Source: Chromatocurvus halotolerans
Lineage (GTDB): Bacteria; Pseudomonadota; Gammaproteobacteria; Pseudomonadales; Halieaceae
Length of the DNA stretch: 64,000 nt
Assembly (NCBI RefSeq): GCF_004340525.1
Contig: NZ_SLWX01000002.1
Location: 186,001 to 250,000, forward strand
Reading direction: 5' to 3'
How positions within the stretch are numbered: the first letter of the stretch is position 1; the number at the start of each line of letters is the position of its first letter. This document shows positions 16,042 through 29,230 of the stretch, one piece after another. Below the pieces are notes generated by a model, which worked only from the letters and a program-made list of their open reading frames with translations, was not told the origin of the DNA and searched no databases. The position numbers and the translations under genes were made by a program.

Positions 16042-17442
16042 ATGCCAACTCCACGATCCCTCGCCCAGTGGCTGCTGCTGTCAGCCGCGCTGCTGGCGAC
16101 AGGTTTGCACGCACAGGGCCTGCCGGACTTTCGGGATATTGTCGCCGACAATTCGGCAGCCGTCGTCAAGATTCTGGTGGAACAGGAAGCGGGAGCTCCT
16201 GCTCACCCCGGTTTTGACTCCGATGAAATCCCGGAATACCTGAGGCGCTTTTTCGAGGACCGCGGTGCGCCGCCGGGACCGCGACAGAGAATGTCGATGG
16301 GCTCAGGGTTCATCATTTCCGATGACGGGTACATCGTGACCAACAACCACGTGGTGGAAAGGGCCAGCAGCGTCGTTGTCCGCCTCAGTGACCGCCGCGA
16401 GTACGATGCGGAGGTCATCGGCCTTGATGAGCGGTCTGATCTTGCTCTGCTCAGAATCGAGGGCGAGGATCTGCCGGTCGCCCGGCTGGACACCACCGAT
16501 CGGCTGGATGTCGGCGAATGGGTGCTCGCGGTCGGCTCGCCCTTTGGCCTCGATTACTCGGTCACTGCCGGCATCGTCAGCGCCAAGGGTCGCAGCCTGC
16601 CCACCGAGCGCAACGAAAACTATGTGCCCTTTATTCAAACGGATGTTGCCATCAACCCCGGCAATTCCGGAGGGCCGCTGTTCAACCTCGACGGTGAGGT
16701 GGTGGGTGTCAATTCCCAGATCTTCACCCGCAGCGGCGGTTCTATCGGTCTGTCTTTCGCGATTCCGGTGAGTGTCGTGCGCAGCGTGGTTGAGCAGCTG
16801 AAGGAAAGCGGCTCTGTTTCACGGGGCTGGCTTGGCGTGACAATTCAGGACGTCGACCGCAACCTGGCCGAATCCTTTGAGCTCGACCGTCCGATGGGCG
16901 CGCTGATCGCGCAGCTCGCGCCGGGGGGTCCGGCCGAGGGAGCGGGCTTTGAGCCGGGAGACGTGATTATCGAATTCGCCGGCCAGCCTGTCGAAACCTC
17001 CGCTGATCTGCCGCACGTGGTGGGACTGCTGCGACCCGGTACGGAAGTCGATGCCGTGATTGTGCGCGAGGGCAAGCGCCGCACCATCAGCGTCACGGTC
17101 GGCGGCCTTGACGCCGGGGATGACCTGGCCGCTGCGGCCAGCGGCGCCGCCAGTGGCGACGAGGGCAAGCTCGGCATCCTCTGCGAGAATGCCGCGCCGG
17201 ATGTCCTTGAGCGCTGGGGACTGTCAGGCGGCGTTCTCGTCCGCAACGTTGAGCCGGGATCACCCGCCGCAGATGCGGGCATCCGTGCGGGTGACGTGAT
17301 TACCATGCTCGCCAACCAGCCGGTGCAGGATCTCGATACCCTGCGCGACGTCACGGCATCGCTGCGCGCAGGCGCATCCGTGCCAGTGCGACTGATCCGC
17401 CGCGGTGCACCACTGTTCATCGGCCTGCGCGTACCTGGCTGA
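16042..17442 (+). CDS. mucD: DegP/MucD-type periplasmic serine protease
   Basis: 466 residues with a signal peptide ([16 protein letters not shown]). The trypsin-like triad is intact: His103 (TNNHVVE), Asp133 (RSDLALL) and Ser209 (NPGNSGGPL). Two PDZ domains follow, the first at about 260-350 and the second at the C-terminus ([16 protein letters not shown]). It degrades and chaperones misfolded envelope proteins. It ends the sigma-E operon, as MucD does in Pseudomonas, which is why I prefer that name over degP. A 59-bp gap separates it from rseC, and a local promoter is possible (TACACT at 16006). Confidence 0.94.
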   Translation: MPTPRSLAQWLLLSAALLATGLHAQGLPDFRDIVADNSAAVVKILVEQEAGAPAHPGFDSDEIPEYLRRFFEDRGAPPGPRQRMSMGSGFIISDDGYIVTNNHVVERASSVVVRLSDRREYDAEVIGLDERSDLALLRIEGEDLPVARLDTTDRLDVGEWVLAVGSPFGLDYSVTAGIVSAKGRSLPTERNENYVPFIQTDVAINPGNSGGPLFNLDGEVVGVNSQIFTRSGGSIGLSFAIPVSVVRSVVEQLKESGSVSRGWLGVTIQDVDRNLAESFELDRPMGALIAQLAPGGPAEGAGFEPGDVIIEFAGQPVETSADLPHVVGLLRPGTEVDAVIVREGKRRTISVTVGGLDAGDDLAAAASGAASGDEGKLGILCENAAPDVLERWGLSGGVLVRNVEPGSPAADAGIRAGDVITMLANQPVQDLDTLRDVTASLRAGASVPVRLIRRGAPLFIGLRVPG

Positions 17443-17467
17443 TACCGTCACTCACGCAGCGCCGCCC

Positions 17468-17516
17468 GCCCGCCTTTCACGCGTGCGTGGCGGGCGCGCC
17501 TCCGCTGCGTTACAAT
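17468..17516 (+). promoter_or_regulatory. Hairpin and candidate -10 box between mucD and lepA
   Basis: GCCCGCC (17468-17474) and GGCGGGC (17489-17495) form a GC-only stem with a 14-nt loop that contains ACGCGT. No T-run follows, so it is at best a weak terminator. Fifteen bases later TACAAT (17511-17516) is a plausible -10 for lepA-lepB, whose coding region starts at 17619; no clear -35 is seen. Confidence 0.35.
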
Positions 17517-17618
17517 CGCGCCTTCCGAGCGATGGTACGCCCCGCGTATCATCAGTTGGCCGAGTGCACATCCCTATCGCACGCAATCCCGGCACCCCGA
17601 GGCGTAGAGTCATACCGA

Positions 17619-19415
<1,797 letters not shown>

Positions 19416-19430
19416 TAGGGACGGACCCCG

Positions 19431-20198
19431 ATGACCATAGACTTCCCCCTCATACTGGTGCTGGCGGTATTTTTTACCGGCGGCGTCTGGCTCGTTGATG
19501 CGCTGCTGCTGGCGCCGGCCCGGCGCAGGAATGCCGATGACAAGCCGGCAGCCGAACCCGTCCTCGTGGAGTACTCGAAGTCATTTTTCCCCGTGCTCTT
19601 TGTGGTTTTCGTGCTGCGCTCCTTCATTGTGGAACCGTTTCAGATACCGTCTTCCTCCATGGTGCCGACACTGGAAGTAGGTGACTACATCCTGGTCAAC
19701 AAGTTTACCTATGGACTGCGATTACCGGTGGTGCGCACCAAGGTGCTGGACATGAACGAACCGGAGCGTGGCGATGTGATGGTGTTCTTTCCGCCGCACA
19801 TGAACAAGACTTACTATATCAAGCGCGTCATCGGTATCCCCGGGGACACGGTCACGCACCGCAATCGGCGTCTGTACGTGAATGGCGAGCTGGTCGACAC
19901 AGAGAGCCTCGCGGTCATTCCCGAGGGGCGCTCACGCTACCAGATCAGTCGCGCGGATTTCGGTGACGAGGGTCATCTGCTTCAGGAAGACGTTTCGCGG
20001 CCAACACGGGATTTTTCCGTGGTGGTGCGACCGGGCCATTATTTCATGATGGGCGACAATCGGGACAACAGCAGTGACAGCCGGGTATGGGGTCAGGTGG
20101 CCGAGAAGGACATTGTCGGCAAGGCCTTTGCCGTGTGGATGCACTGGGACTCGCTGTTCAGCGTGCCCAGCTTCAGTCGGGTGGGAAGGATTCGCTAA
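19431..20198 (+). CDS. lepB: Signal peptidase I
   Basis: 255 residues, two N-terminal membrane segments, then the periplasmic catalytic domain. Catalytic serine is Ser76 in PSSSMVPTLEVGDYI and the general-base lysine is Lys131 in YYIKRVIGIPGD. The later motif MMGDNRDNSSDSR is box E. It cleaves signal peptides from Sec-exported proteins. It sits 15 bp after lepA, the usual order in this group. Confidence 0.97.
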   Translation: MTIDFPLILVLAVFFTGGVWLVDALLLAPARRRNADDKPAAEPVLVEYSKSFFPVLFVVFVLRSFIVEPFQIPSSSMVPTLEVGDYILVNKFTYGLRLPVVRTKVLDMNEPERGDVMVFFPPHMNKTYYIKRVIGIPGDTVTHRNRRLYVNGELVDTESLAVIPEGRSRYQISRADFGDEGHLLQEDVSRPTRDFSVVVRPGHYFMMGDNRDNSSDSRVWGQVAEKDIVGKAFAVWMHWDSLFSVPSFSRVGRIR

Positions 20199-20261
20199 CG
20201 CAGATCCAGCCTGGGAAACAGTGCCGGTTGCGCGCGGCACGCACATAACGGGATAGCGACT

Positions 20262-20648
20262 ATGACGTTACAGGGTTCACAGCGCGGCATGTCACTGCCG
20301 GGCCTGCTGGTAATCGCAATGATGGTGGGCTTTTTTGTCACGGCCGCCATTCGTATCGCGCCAAAATACATTGAGTACCTCACGGTCAAGGAAGTGGTCG
20401 AACGCGTTGCCAGTGAATTCAATCGCGATGAAGACACGATTTCCGACGTGCGCCGCAAACTGGCAACCACGCTGAATACCAACCAGGTCTACGACATCGA
20501 TTACAAGGATATTGAAGTCTATCGTGAAGACGGCAGAACCTGGATTGATGCCCGCTATGAGGCTCGCGTTCCGATGATCTGGCGCATCGATGCCGTGGTC
20601 AAGTTCGATGACCTGTTATTCGAGGCCGGGCGTGCCGAGCCGCAATGA
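20262..20648 (+). CDS. DUF4845 membrane protein
   Basis: 128 residues with one N-terminal hydrophobic segment (LPGLLVIAMMVGFFVTAAI) and a soluble domain of about 85 residues (PKYIEYLTVKEVVERVA and YEARVPMIWRIDAVVKFDD). This matches DUF4845, nearly always located between lepB and rnc. The N-terminus with GMSLPGLL looks like a type IV pilin-like prepeptide motif. Function is unknown. The rnc start overlaps its stop by 4 bp (ATGA). Confidence 0.88.
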   Translation: MTLQGSQRGMSLPGLLVIAMMVGFFVTAAIRIAPKYIEYLTVKEVVERVASEFNRDEDTISDVRRKLATTLNTNQVYDIDYKDIEVYREDGRTWIDARYEARVPMIWRIDAVVKFDDLLFEAGRAEPQ

Positions 20649-21328
20649 ATGCGACAAGCCAGCCTGCAAACCTTGAGCGTGCCATCGGCTATGTGTTTTC
20701 CCAGCGCGCCCTCCTGTCACAGGCGCTGTCCCACCGCAGCGTGGGTCGTCACAACAACGAGCGGCTGGAGTTTCTGGGCGACTCCATTCTCAATCATCTC
20801 GTCGCCGAGCATCTGTACGGCGCCTTTCCGCGCGCTCGCGAGGGCTCGTTGAGCCGCATGCGCGCGGAAATCGTCAAGGGCGAGACCCTGGCGGCAGTGG
20901 CTCGCGAGCTCAATCTTGGCGACTACCTCGCCCTCGGCCCGGGTGAACTCAAAAGCGGGGGTCATCGCCGTGATTCCATCCTCGCCGATGCGCTGGAGGC
21001 GCTGACCGGCGCCATCCTTATTGACGGAGGGCTGGAGGCGTGCCGGCGCTTTGTCATGCAGGTGCTGGGTGACCGTCTGGGGGCGTTGCAGGATGTCGAG
21101 CTCGACAAGGACCCGAAAACGCGGCTGCAGGAGTACCTTCAGTCCAGGGGGCTGCCACTCCCAGAGTATCAGCTGCTGGATGTCAGCGGCAGCGATCACG
21201 ACCAGGAATTCCGCGTGACCTGCCGGCTCGCAAAGCCGAAATCCGCAGCCGAGGGAACCGGTCGCAGCATCCGTCGCGCCGAACAGGCTGCCGCAAAAAC
21301 CGCATTGGGGCTTCTCAACCGTGGATGA
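20645..21328 (+). CDS. rnc: Ribonuclease III
   Basis: 227 residues. The signature [19 protein letters not shown] carries the catalytic acid cluster. An N-terminal endonuclease domain (to about 150) is followed by a dsRNA-binding domain ([20 protein letters not shown] to the end). It processes rRNA and regulatory duplexes. It overlaps the DUF4845 gene by 4 bp and era by 8 bp, so translational coupling is likely. Confidence 0.97.
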   Translation: MNATSQPANLERAIGYVFSQRALLSQALSHRSVGRHNNERLEFLGDSILNHLVAEHLYGAFPRAREGSLSRMRAEIVKGETLAAVARELNLGDYLALGPGELKSGGHRRDSILADALEALTGAILIDGGLEACRRFVMQVLGDRLGALQDVELDKDPKTRLQEYLQSRGLPLPEYQLLDVSGSDHDQEFRVTCRLAKPKSAAEGTGRSIRRAEQAAAKTALGLLNRG

Positions 21329-22226
21329 CCCCGTAGTGCACCGCTGTGGGCACGTCGCCATTATTGGCCGACCCAATACCGGCAAGTCGACCCTGCTCAA
21401 CTATCTGGTGGGCCAGAAGCTGAGCATTACCTCGCGCAAGCCACAGACCACACGGCATCAGATACTCGGGATCAAGACCGGCGACGATTATCAGATTCTG
21501 TTCGTCGATACGCCGGGCATGCACGTGGACGCCCCGCGCGCCATCAATCGCATGATGAACCGCGCTGCCAGCTCCTCCCTGGTGGATGTCGACGTGGTCC
21601 TGATGGTGGTGGACCGTACCGCGTGGACCGAGAACGACGAGCGCGTGCTGAGTCACCTCGCGAACTGCGAGGCGCCGGTGATTCTGGTGGTGAACAAGGT
21701 CGACCTGGTCCGCGACAAGACCGAGCTTCTGCCGCACCTCGAAAGCCTCGAGCAAAAGGCGGACTTTGCCGCTATTGTGCCGCTGTCAGCCCTTCGCAGG
21801 CAGAACATGGATGCCCTTGAGCGTGAGATTGTCGCGCGCCTGCCCGAGCGTGAGCCTCTCTTCCCCGAGGACCAGATTACCGACAAGAGCATGCGCTTTC
21901 TCGCCGCGGAGATCGTGCGCGAGAAAATCATGCGCCAGCTGGGTGATGAGCTGCCCTACGCTACGGCGGTGGAGATCGAGGAGTTTGTCGAGGACAAGGG
22001 CATCCTGAACATCTCTGCGCTGATACTGGTGGAGCGGCGTGGCCAGAAGCTGATTCTCATTGGCGAGGGCGGCTCGCGCCTGCGTTCCATTGGCAGTGAA
22101 GCGCGGCGCGATATGGAAAAACTGTTTGATAACAAGGTCATGCTGCGGCTCTGGGTGAAGATCAAGTCCGGCTGGTCGGATGACGATCGGGCCCTGAAAA
22201 GTCTTGGCTACGACGATCGCGGTTAG
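21321..22226 (+). CDS. era: GTPase Era
   Basis: 301 residues from GTG 21321. G-box motifs are [17 protein letters not shown] and NKVD; the C-terminal KH domain has the RNA-binding [20 protein letters not shown]. Era binds the 3' end of 16S rRNA and is needed for 30S maturation. It overlaps rnc by 8 bp, as is common. Confidence 0.97.
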   Translation: MDDPVVHRCGHVAIIGRPNTGKSTLLNYLVGQKLSITSRKPQTTRHQILGIKTGDDYQILFVDTPGMHVDAPRAINRMMNRAASSSLVDVDVVLMVVDRTAWTENDERVLSHLANCEAPVILVVNKVDLVRDKTELLPHLESLEQKADFAAIVPLSALRRQNMDALEREIVARLPEREPLFPEDQITDKSMRFLAAEIVREKIMRQLGDELPYATAVEIEEFVEDKGILNISALILVERRGQKLILIGEGGSRLRSIGSEARRDMEKLFDNKVMLRLWVKIKSGWSDDDRALKSLGYDDRG

Positions 22227-22248
22227 CGCGAGTTACCGGGCGGAATGA

Positions 22249-22986
22249 ATGCGCATTACCCTGCAGCCGGCCTATCTGCTTCACCGACGACCGTTTCGCG
22301 ACAGTAGCCAGCTGCTGGAGGTTCTGACTGCGGAATATGGCCGCCTTGGTCTGGTGGCCCGCGGCGTGCGCCGCAAGTCGCGCGGTGGTTCCAGTGGCTC
22401 GCTGCTGCAGCCATTCGCTCCCCTTCTGCTTTCTTTTTCAGGTGGCGGCGACCTGAAAACGCTGACCGCTATCGAGGCCGGTGGCGGTATCGCTCCGTTG
22501 CGCGGTGATGCCCTGCTCAGCGGTTTTTATCTGAATGAGCTGGCGGTGCGCCTGCTGCATCGTGATGATCCGCAACCGGACATCTTTGCCGCCTATGCGG
22601 TAGCGCTGGCTGCCTTGGCGGACGGCGGCGCTATTGAGGACGCGCTGCGCGCCTTTGAGTTCAACCTGCTCGACGCGCTGGGCTACCGTGTTGAGCTGGT
22701 GGTGAATGGGGCAGACGGCGGCGCTATCGCCGATGAGGCTTTCTACACCTATCGGCCCGGTACGGGACTGATTCCACAGGCGAACGCCGCTGTGGCAGAG
22801 GCGCCCAAAGGGCTGTACCGCGGATCCGATCTGCTGGCGGTAGCCCGGGGCGACTATCGCGGCTCCGCCGGGCAGACTGCCAAGCGACTGGCACGATCAG
22901 CGCTCGCAGACCTGCTTGGCGGACGTCCCTTGCGCAGTCGGGAGCTGTTTCTGCAACATCGTGAGCGGGCCCGTGACAGCGGCTGA
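22249..22986 (+). CDS. recO: DNA repair protein RecO
   Basis: 245 residues. N-terminal OB fold (LLHRRPFRDSSQLLEVLT, GLVARGVRRKSRGG) and helical C-terminal domain (LYRGSDLLAVARGDY, RSALADLLGGRPLRSRELF). With RecR it loads RecA at gaps. pdxJ, the usual next gene in gammaproteobacteria, is absent here; cysM follows after 85 bp. Confidence 0.94.
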   Translation: MRITLQPAYLLHRRPFRDSSQLLEVLTAEYGRLGLVARGVRRKSRGGSSGSLLQPFAPLLLSFSGGGDLKTLTAIEAGGGIAPLRGDALLSGFYLNELAVRLLHRDDPQPDIFAAYAVALAALADGGAIEDALRAFEFNLLDALGYRVELVVNGADGGAIADEAFYTYRPGTGLIPQANAAVAEAPKGLYRGSDLLAVARGDYRGSAGQTAKRLARSALADLLGGRPLRSRELFLQHRERARDSG

Positions 22987-23030
22987 GCGCTGACCCGCAC
23001 CGGACCCTGCTCAGGTCCAGCTTCAGGCGT

Positions 23031-23036
23031 TATACT
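23031..23036 (+). promoter_or_regulatory. Candidate -10 box for cysM-relA
   Basis: TATACT in the recO-cysM gap, 36 bp before the cysM ATG, suggests a new transcription start at the cysM-relA-mazG group. No convincing -35 is present at the right distance. Confidence 0.4.
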
Positions 23037-23071
23037 GCACCGCGCCACTCGCAGCGAAGGTTTGTTCCCCC

Positions 23072-23971
23072 ATGCCCACATATCCCACAATAGAAAGCTG
23101 CATCGGTCAGACGCCACTGGTCAGGTTGCAGCGTCTGCCCGGGCCCACAGGCAACACCCTGCTGGCCAAGCTTGAGGGCAACAACCCGGCGGGGTCGGTC
23201 AAGGATCGGCCCGCACTCAGCATGATCGCCGAGGCCGAGGCCCGGGGCGACATCAAGCCCGGCGACACCCTGATCGAGGCCACGAGCGGCAATACGGGCA
23301 TCGCCCTGGCCATGGCGGCGGCGATCCGCGGCTACCGACTCGTCCTGATCATGCCGGAAAGCGCCAGCCGTGAGCGCAAGCAGGCCATGCAGGCCTATGG
23401 TGCCGAGCTGATCGAGGTGTCGGCGAAAGACGGTATGGAGGGCGCGCGCGACATGGCAGACGGCATGGCGAGGGAGGGTCGTGGCCGCGTGCTTGACCAG
23501 TTCGCCAATCCGGATAATCCCCTGGCGCATTATCGCGGTACGGGCCCGGAGCTGTGGCAGCAGACGGCGGGCGAGATCACACACCTGGTCACCTCCATGG
23601 GCACGACGGGTACCGCCATGGGCTGTTCGGCCTTTCTCAAGGAAATGAATCCGGCGATACAGATTATCGGACTGCAGCCGGCGGACGGCGCAAGCATTCC
23701 CGGTATTCGCCGGTGGCCGCAGGCCTATCTGCCAAAGATCTTCGAGGCCGCGAGAGTGGATAGGGTGATGGATATTTCCCAGGAGGAGTCCGAGGACACC
23801 ATGCGCCGGCTCGCTGCGCAGGAGGGCATATTCTGCGGCGTGTCGGCCGGTGGCTCGGTGGCGGGAGCGCTGCGACTGTCGCAGGAAGTCGAAAACGCGA
23901 CCATCGTGTCGATCATTTGTGATCGCGGAGATCGCTATCTGTCCACTGGCGTGTTCGCACCGCGCGACTGA
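23072..23971 (+). CDS. cysM: Cysteine synthase B
   Basis: 299 residues. The PLP lysine lies in NPAGSVKDRPA, and the substrate loop is EATSGNTGIALA. The short form and the sequence PGIRRWPQAYLPKIF fit CysM rather than CysK. It makes cysteine from O-acetylserine and sulfide or thiosulfate. In Pseudomonas cysM also precedes relA, separated by rlmD, which is missing here. Confidence 0.95.
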   Translation: MPTYPTIESCIGQTPLVRLQRLPGPTGNTLLAKLEGNNPAGSVKDRPALSMIAEAEARGDIKPGDTLIEATSGNTGIALAMAAAIRGYRLVLIMPESASRERKQAMQAYGAELIEVSAKDGMEGARDMADGMAREGRGRVLDQFANPDNPLAHYRGTGPELWQQTAGEITHLVTSMGTTGTAMGCSAFLKEMNPAIQIIGLQPADGASIPGIRRWPQAYLPKIFEAARVDRVMDISQEESEDTMRRLAAQEGIFCGVSAGGSVAGALRLSQEVENATIVSIICDRGDRYLSTGVFAPRD

Positions 23972-23983
23972 GCGGCGCAGCCC

Positions 23984-26209
23984 ATGGTTCAGGTCCGCGA
24001 TCAGTACCACGTCAGTGCCGATGGCCAGGTGGACGTCAGCCGCTGGCTCGCCCACGTGCCGATGGCGCTTGAGGCGGCGGATCGCCAGCGCCTCGCCGAC
24101 GCCGCACAGATGGCCAGCGAGGCGCGGCAGCGGCCGGGCGTCGATGCCAGCGACTGGAGCGCCCACTCGGACTGTCTTCTGGCCGGTGTCGAGACCGCGC
24201 AGATACTTGCCGAGCTGCAGGTGAGCGTGGATTGCCTGCTGGCGGGTTTGCTGTACCGCGCGGTGCGCGAGGGCCGGCTCGACGTTGCCAGCGTGGCAGA
24301 CCGTTTCGGTCCCGGCACGGGAAACCTCCTTGACGGCGTGCTGCGCATGGCGGCCATTGGCGATCTGCGCAATACCGGCGACGCGCGCGTTCTCGGGCAG
24401 GCTGATGCGCAGCGCGAGAACATTCGCAAGATGCTGGTAGCGATTGTGGATGATGTCCGGGTCGCGCTGATCAAGCTCGCGGAGCGTACCTGCGCGATCC
24501 GGGCGGTCAAGAACGACGCCGAGCGGCGCGAACCCATCGCCCGGGAGGTCGCGGACGTCTACGCGCCGCTGGCTCACCGTCTCGGCATCGGACACCTGAA
24601 GTGGGAGCTGGAGGATCTGTCGTTCCGCTATTTGCACCCGGACGCCTACAGCAAGATCGCGCGCCTGCTGGACGGCAAGCGCCGGGAGCGCGACCGCTTT
24701 ATCCAGCAGGTGTCATCGCAGCTTGATGTGGTGTTGAGCAGCGCGAATATCGACTTTGAGCTCAATGGTCGCGCCAAGCATATCTACAGCATCTGGCGGA
24801 AAATGCAGCGCAAGGGAATCGGTTTCTCACAGGTGTATGACATCCGCGCGCTGCGCATTCTCGTTCCTGACGTCAAGGACTGCTACGCGACCCTGGGTCT
24901 GGTCCACGGGCTATGGCGCAATATCCCCAACGAATTCGACGATTACATCGCCAACCCCAAGGAAAACGGCTATCGCTCGCTGCACACGGCGGTTATTGGC
25001 CCGGAGGGCAAGATTCTCGAGGTACAGATACGCACCCGTGCCATGCATGAGGAGGCGGAACTGGGCGTCTGCGCCCACTGGCGCTACAAGGGCTCGGACC
25101 GCGAGGCGCGTCTTGGCAGCACCTATGAAGAAAAGATCGCGTGGCTGCGCCAGGTCCTGGATTGGCATGAGGAAACCGGCGATGCCGGCAGCGTTGCGGA
25201 ACAGCTCAGCTTCAATGTCGCCCAGGATCGCGTGTATGTGTTTACCCCCTCCGGCGACGTGGTGAACCTCGCCAGCGGTGCCACCCCCCTGGATTTTGCC
25301 TATCACGTGCACACCGAGGTGGGTCACTGCTGCCGCGGCGCCAAGGTCAATGGGCAGATCGTGCCGCTGACCTATGAACTCAAGACGGGTGAGCGTGTGG
25401 AAATACTCACCGCGAAGCAGGGCCAGCCGAAGCGCGACTGGCTGCAGCCGGCGCTGGGCTACCTCAGGACCAGTCGCGCCCGTGCCAAGGTTCAGCAGTG
25501 GTTCAAGAGCCAGGCGCGGGAGGAGAACATTGACGCGGGCCGGCACCTCCTGGAGCGGGAGTTCCGGCGCATGGCGCTGACCAGCGTCGACTACAAGCGC
25601 ATTGCCGCCAGGGTGCAGCTGTCCACGGTAGAGGACATGTTCGCGGCGGTGGGAGCGGGAGACCTGTCGTCCTCACAGGTAGTCAATGCCGCGGAGAGCC
25701 TGGTCGGTGACAGGCCGCAGCCGCAATTGCGTGTGGCGCACGGCAAGGGGCGTCGCAGCGGTCATGTCGATGTTCAGGGCGTGGGCAATCTGCTGACGCA
25801 CATGGCGGGCTGCTGCAAGCCGCTCCCGGGCGACAACATCGTCGGTTTTATCACCCAGGGCCGCGGCGTCAGCGTGCACCGTGCGGACTGCCGCCGGGTC
25901 GTCCAGTGCCAGGACAGCTCGCCGGAGCGCATTATCGAGGTGGAGTGGGGCTCGGACGCTGACGAGAAGTTCGAGGTCGACATCGCCATCGAGGCCTACG
26001 ATCGCCAGGGGCTGCTGCGGGATGTCACCGCGATGTTCGCCACTGCACGGATCAATGTGCTCGCCATCACGACACAGTCCATCCGCCAGTCGCATTCCGC
26101 CACCATGCGTCTGACCGTTGAAATTGCCGACCTCGAGTCACTCGCCAAGCTGCTGGAGCGACTGAACCGACTGAAAAACGTGATATCCGCAAAGCGGATC
26201 AACAGCTGA
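23984..26209 (+). CDS. relA: (p)ppGpp synthetase RelA
   Basis: 741 residues. The N-terminal hydrolase domain is degenerate: where SpoT carries the HD pair, this reads LLAGLLYRAVREGRL, so this is the synthase-only RelA. The synthase domain shows NGRAKHIYSIWRKMQRKG, YDIRALRILV and NPKENGYRSLHTAVIG. A TGS domain (RVYVFTPSGDVVNLASGATP), a helical/zinc-finger region and a C-terminal ACT domain follow. It makes (p)ppGpp when uncharged tRNA enters the ribosome. It starts 12 bp after cysM. Confidence 0.96.
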   Translation: MVQVRDQYHVSADGQVDVSRWLAHVPMALEAADRQRLADAAQMASEARQRPGVDASDWSAHSDCLLAGVETAQILAELQVSVDCLLAGLLYRAVREGRLDVASVADRFGPGTGNLLDGVLRMAAIGDLRNTGDARVLGQADAQRENIRKMLVAIVDDVRVALIKLAERTCAIRAVKNDAERREPIAREVADVYAPLAHRLGIGHLKWELEDLSFRYLHPDAYSKIARLLDGKRRERDRFIQQVSSQLDVVLSSANIDFELNGRAKHIYSIWRKMQRKGIGFSQVYDIRALRILVPDVKDCYATLGLVHGLWRNIPNEFDDYIANPKENGYRSLHTAVIGPEGKILEVQIRTRAMHEEAELGVCAHWRYKGSDREARLGSTYEEKIAWLRQVLDWHEETGDAGSVAEQLSFNVAQDRVYVFTPSGDVVNLASGATPLDFAYHVHTEVGHCCRGAKVNGQIVPLTYELKTGERVEILTAKQGQPKRDWLQPALGYLRTSRARAKVQQWFKSQAREENIDAGRHLLEREFRRMALTSVDYKRIAARVQLSTVEDMFAAVGAGDLSSSQVVNAAESLVGDRPQPQLRVAHGKGRRSGHVDVQGVGNLLTHMAGCCKPLPGDNIVGFITQGRGVSVHRADCRRVVQCQDSSPERIIEVEWGSDADEKFEVDIAIEAYDRQGLLRDVTAMFATARINVLAITTQSIRQSHSATMRLTVEIADLESLAKLLERLNRLKNVISAKRINS

Positions 26210-26218
26210 GGTAAAGCC

Positions 26219-27031
26219 GTGACCGATACCCGCTATGACCTGAACGATCTTCTGCGCATCATGCAGCGTCTGCGCGACCCTGACGGCGGCTGTCCCTGGG
26301 ACCTGAAACAGGATTTTCAGAGCATCGTGCCCTCCACTATCGAGGAGTGCTATGAACTGGCAGAGGCAATAGAGCAGGAGGACTACCCGCATGTTGCCGA
26401 GGAACTGGGAGATGTTCTTTTCCAGGTGATCTTCTACGCCCAGCTCGGCAGTGAGCGGGCGCTGTTCGATTTTCACGCCATTGTGCACACGCTGGCGGAC
26501 AAGCTGGTGCGGCGGCATCCCCACGTCTTTGTCCCTGGCGACCTTGAGCGGCGCGTGGACCCCGGGGCCCTGGACGAGGCCGACGTCAAGGCGCAGTGGG
26601 AAGCGATCAAGCGCGAGGAGCGTCGCGCCCGCGACCAGCATCATGCACTCGCCGATGTGCCGGTGGCACTGCCGGCACTGCAGCGTTCGCAGAAGCTACA
26701 GAAACGCGCCGCCCATGCGGGCTTCGACTGGTCGGACAGTGATGGCGTGCTGGACAAACTGGAGGAGGAGATTGCCGAGTTGCGCGCTGCCATGCACAGC
26801 GGTGAGAGCGACGCGGTCGAGGACGAAATGGGAGACGTGCTGTTCACCTGTGTGAACCTGGCCCGCTGGCTGAAGCTCGATGCAGAGCGTGCCCTGCGGC
26901 GGGCGTCGGGCAAGTTCGAGCGTCGCTTCCGCCGCGTGGAAGAACTGGCAGGCGCCCGCGGTGCGACACTGGATTCCCTCGACCCGATTGCGCTGGACGA
27001 GCTCTGGCAGGCCGCAAAAGCGGACGTCTAG
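26219..27031 (+). CDS. mazG: Nucleoside triphosphate pyrophosphohydrolase MazG
   Basis: 270 residues from GTG 26219, nine bases after relA. Two MazG folds are evident, each with the EExxE..ExxD metal site: GGCPWDLKQDFQS with EECYELAEAIEQED in the first, and EEEIAELRAAM with EDEMGDVLFTC in the second. It hydrolyses NTPs to NMPs and in E. coli modulates (p)ppGpp levels, fitting its position behind relA. The annotation is firm. Confidence 0.94.
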   Translation: MTDTRYDLNDLLRIMQRLRDPDGGCPWDLKQDFQSIVPSTIEECYELAEAIEQEDYPHVAEELGDVLFQVIFYAQLGSERALFDFHAIVHTLADKLVRRHPHVFVPGDLERRVDPGALDEADVKAQWEAIKREERRARDQHHALADVPVALPALQRSQKLQKRAAHAGFDWSDSDGVLDKLEEEIAELRAAMHSGESDAVEDEMGDVLFTCVNLARWLKLDAERALRRASGKFERRFRRVEELAGARGATLDSLDPIALDELWQAAKADV

Positions 27032-27137
27032 CGCCGTGAAACGGCCCCGGAGGAGCCCTTGTACTCGTTCCGTGGGCTGTGTAAGGTTGCGCTTCTTCTG
27101 ACCGGGGTCGGCGTTGCCACGTGCGCCGCATGGATAA

Positions 27138-28429
<1,292 letters not shown>

Positions 28430-28489
28430 GGGACGGATTGTGGGATAATTTCGCGATTTACGCACATCATTCGGGCGGGTGAAAATCAC

Positions 28490-29230
28490 ATGGCTTCAGG
28501 CGAAGGGCGCAGTCAACGACTGCTGGGCATTGAGACTGCAACCGATGCCTGCTCGGTCGCCCTGTGCCTTGACGGTAAAACGGCGCAGCGCCATGAGTGC
28601 CAGCCGCGCCAGCACAGTCGCCGGCTTTTTCCTATGCTCGCTGACCTGCTGGGGAATCGCCCGCCGGCTTCCCTGACGCTTGACGCCATTGTCTACGGCT
28701 GCGGCCCAGGTTCCTTCACTGGCTTGCGCATTGCGGCCAGTGCCGCTCAGGGGCTCGCTTTCAGTCTTAACCTGCCGGTCGTGCCGGTCTCCACGCTGGC
28801 CTGTCAGGCAGCCACGGCGCGGCGCGAGCACGACGTGCCGGAGAGTGCAGTGATACTGAGTACGCTGGACGCCAATATCGGGCAGGTTTACTGGGCGCTC
28901 TACCGCGCTACGCCCGAGGGAGTGGTTGAGCTGATGCCGCCCGCCGTATGCACGCCTGAAGCGCTGCCGGCCGCCGCGATCACGGCGCAGCTGCCGGAGG
29001 CGTCGCCGCTCTGTGTCGTGGGCTCGGGAACCGCGCTGCTTTACCGTATTCCCGGGCTGCCCGTGCACCGCGGCTATGCTGACGTGCTGCCTCAGGCACG
29101 CGATCTGCTGTCGATGGCGCGGACCGCGCTGGCGTCGGGTGCCACGCAGTCTGCGGCAGACGTCTCGCCAGTCTATGTTCAGGATGCAACACGCTGGAAG
29201 AAGCTGGCAGAGCAGGGGCCGCGCGCGTGA
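28490..29230 (+). CDS. tsaB: TsaB, tRNA t6A modification subunit
   Basis: 246 residues from ATG 28490 (MASGEGRSQRLLGIETA). The ASKHA fold is recognisable from LLGIETATDACSVAL, the QPRQHSRRLFPML block and GCGPGSFTGLRIAASAAQGLA. TsaB is the scaffold that pairs with TsaD and TsaE to make t6A at position 37 of ANN-decoding tRNAs. It overlaps uppP by 4 bp. Confidence 0.94.
   Translation: MASGEGRSQRLLGIETATDACSVALCLDGKTAQRHECQPRQHSRRLFPMLADLLGNRPPASLTLDAIVYGCGPGSFTGLRIAASAAQGLAFSLNLPVVPVSTLACQAATARREHDVPESAVILSTLDANIGQVYWALYRATPEGVVELMPPAVCTPEALPAAAITAQLPEASPLCVVGSGTALLYRIPGLPVHRGYADVLPQARDLLSMARTALASGATQSAADVSPVYVQDATRWKKLAEQGPRA

Noticed and set aside
23030-24637. 535-codon minus-strand frame
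   Set aside because: Covers cysM and relA on the other strand; both are unmistakable.
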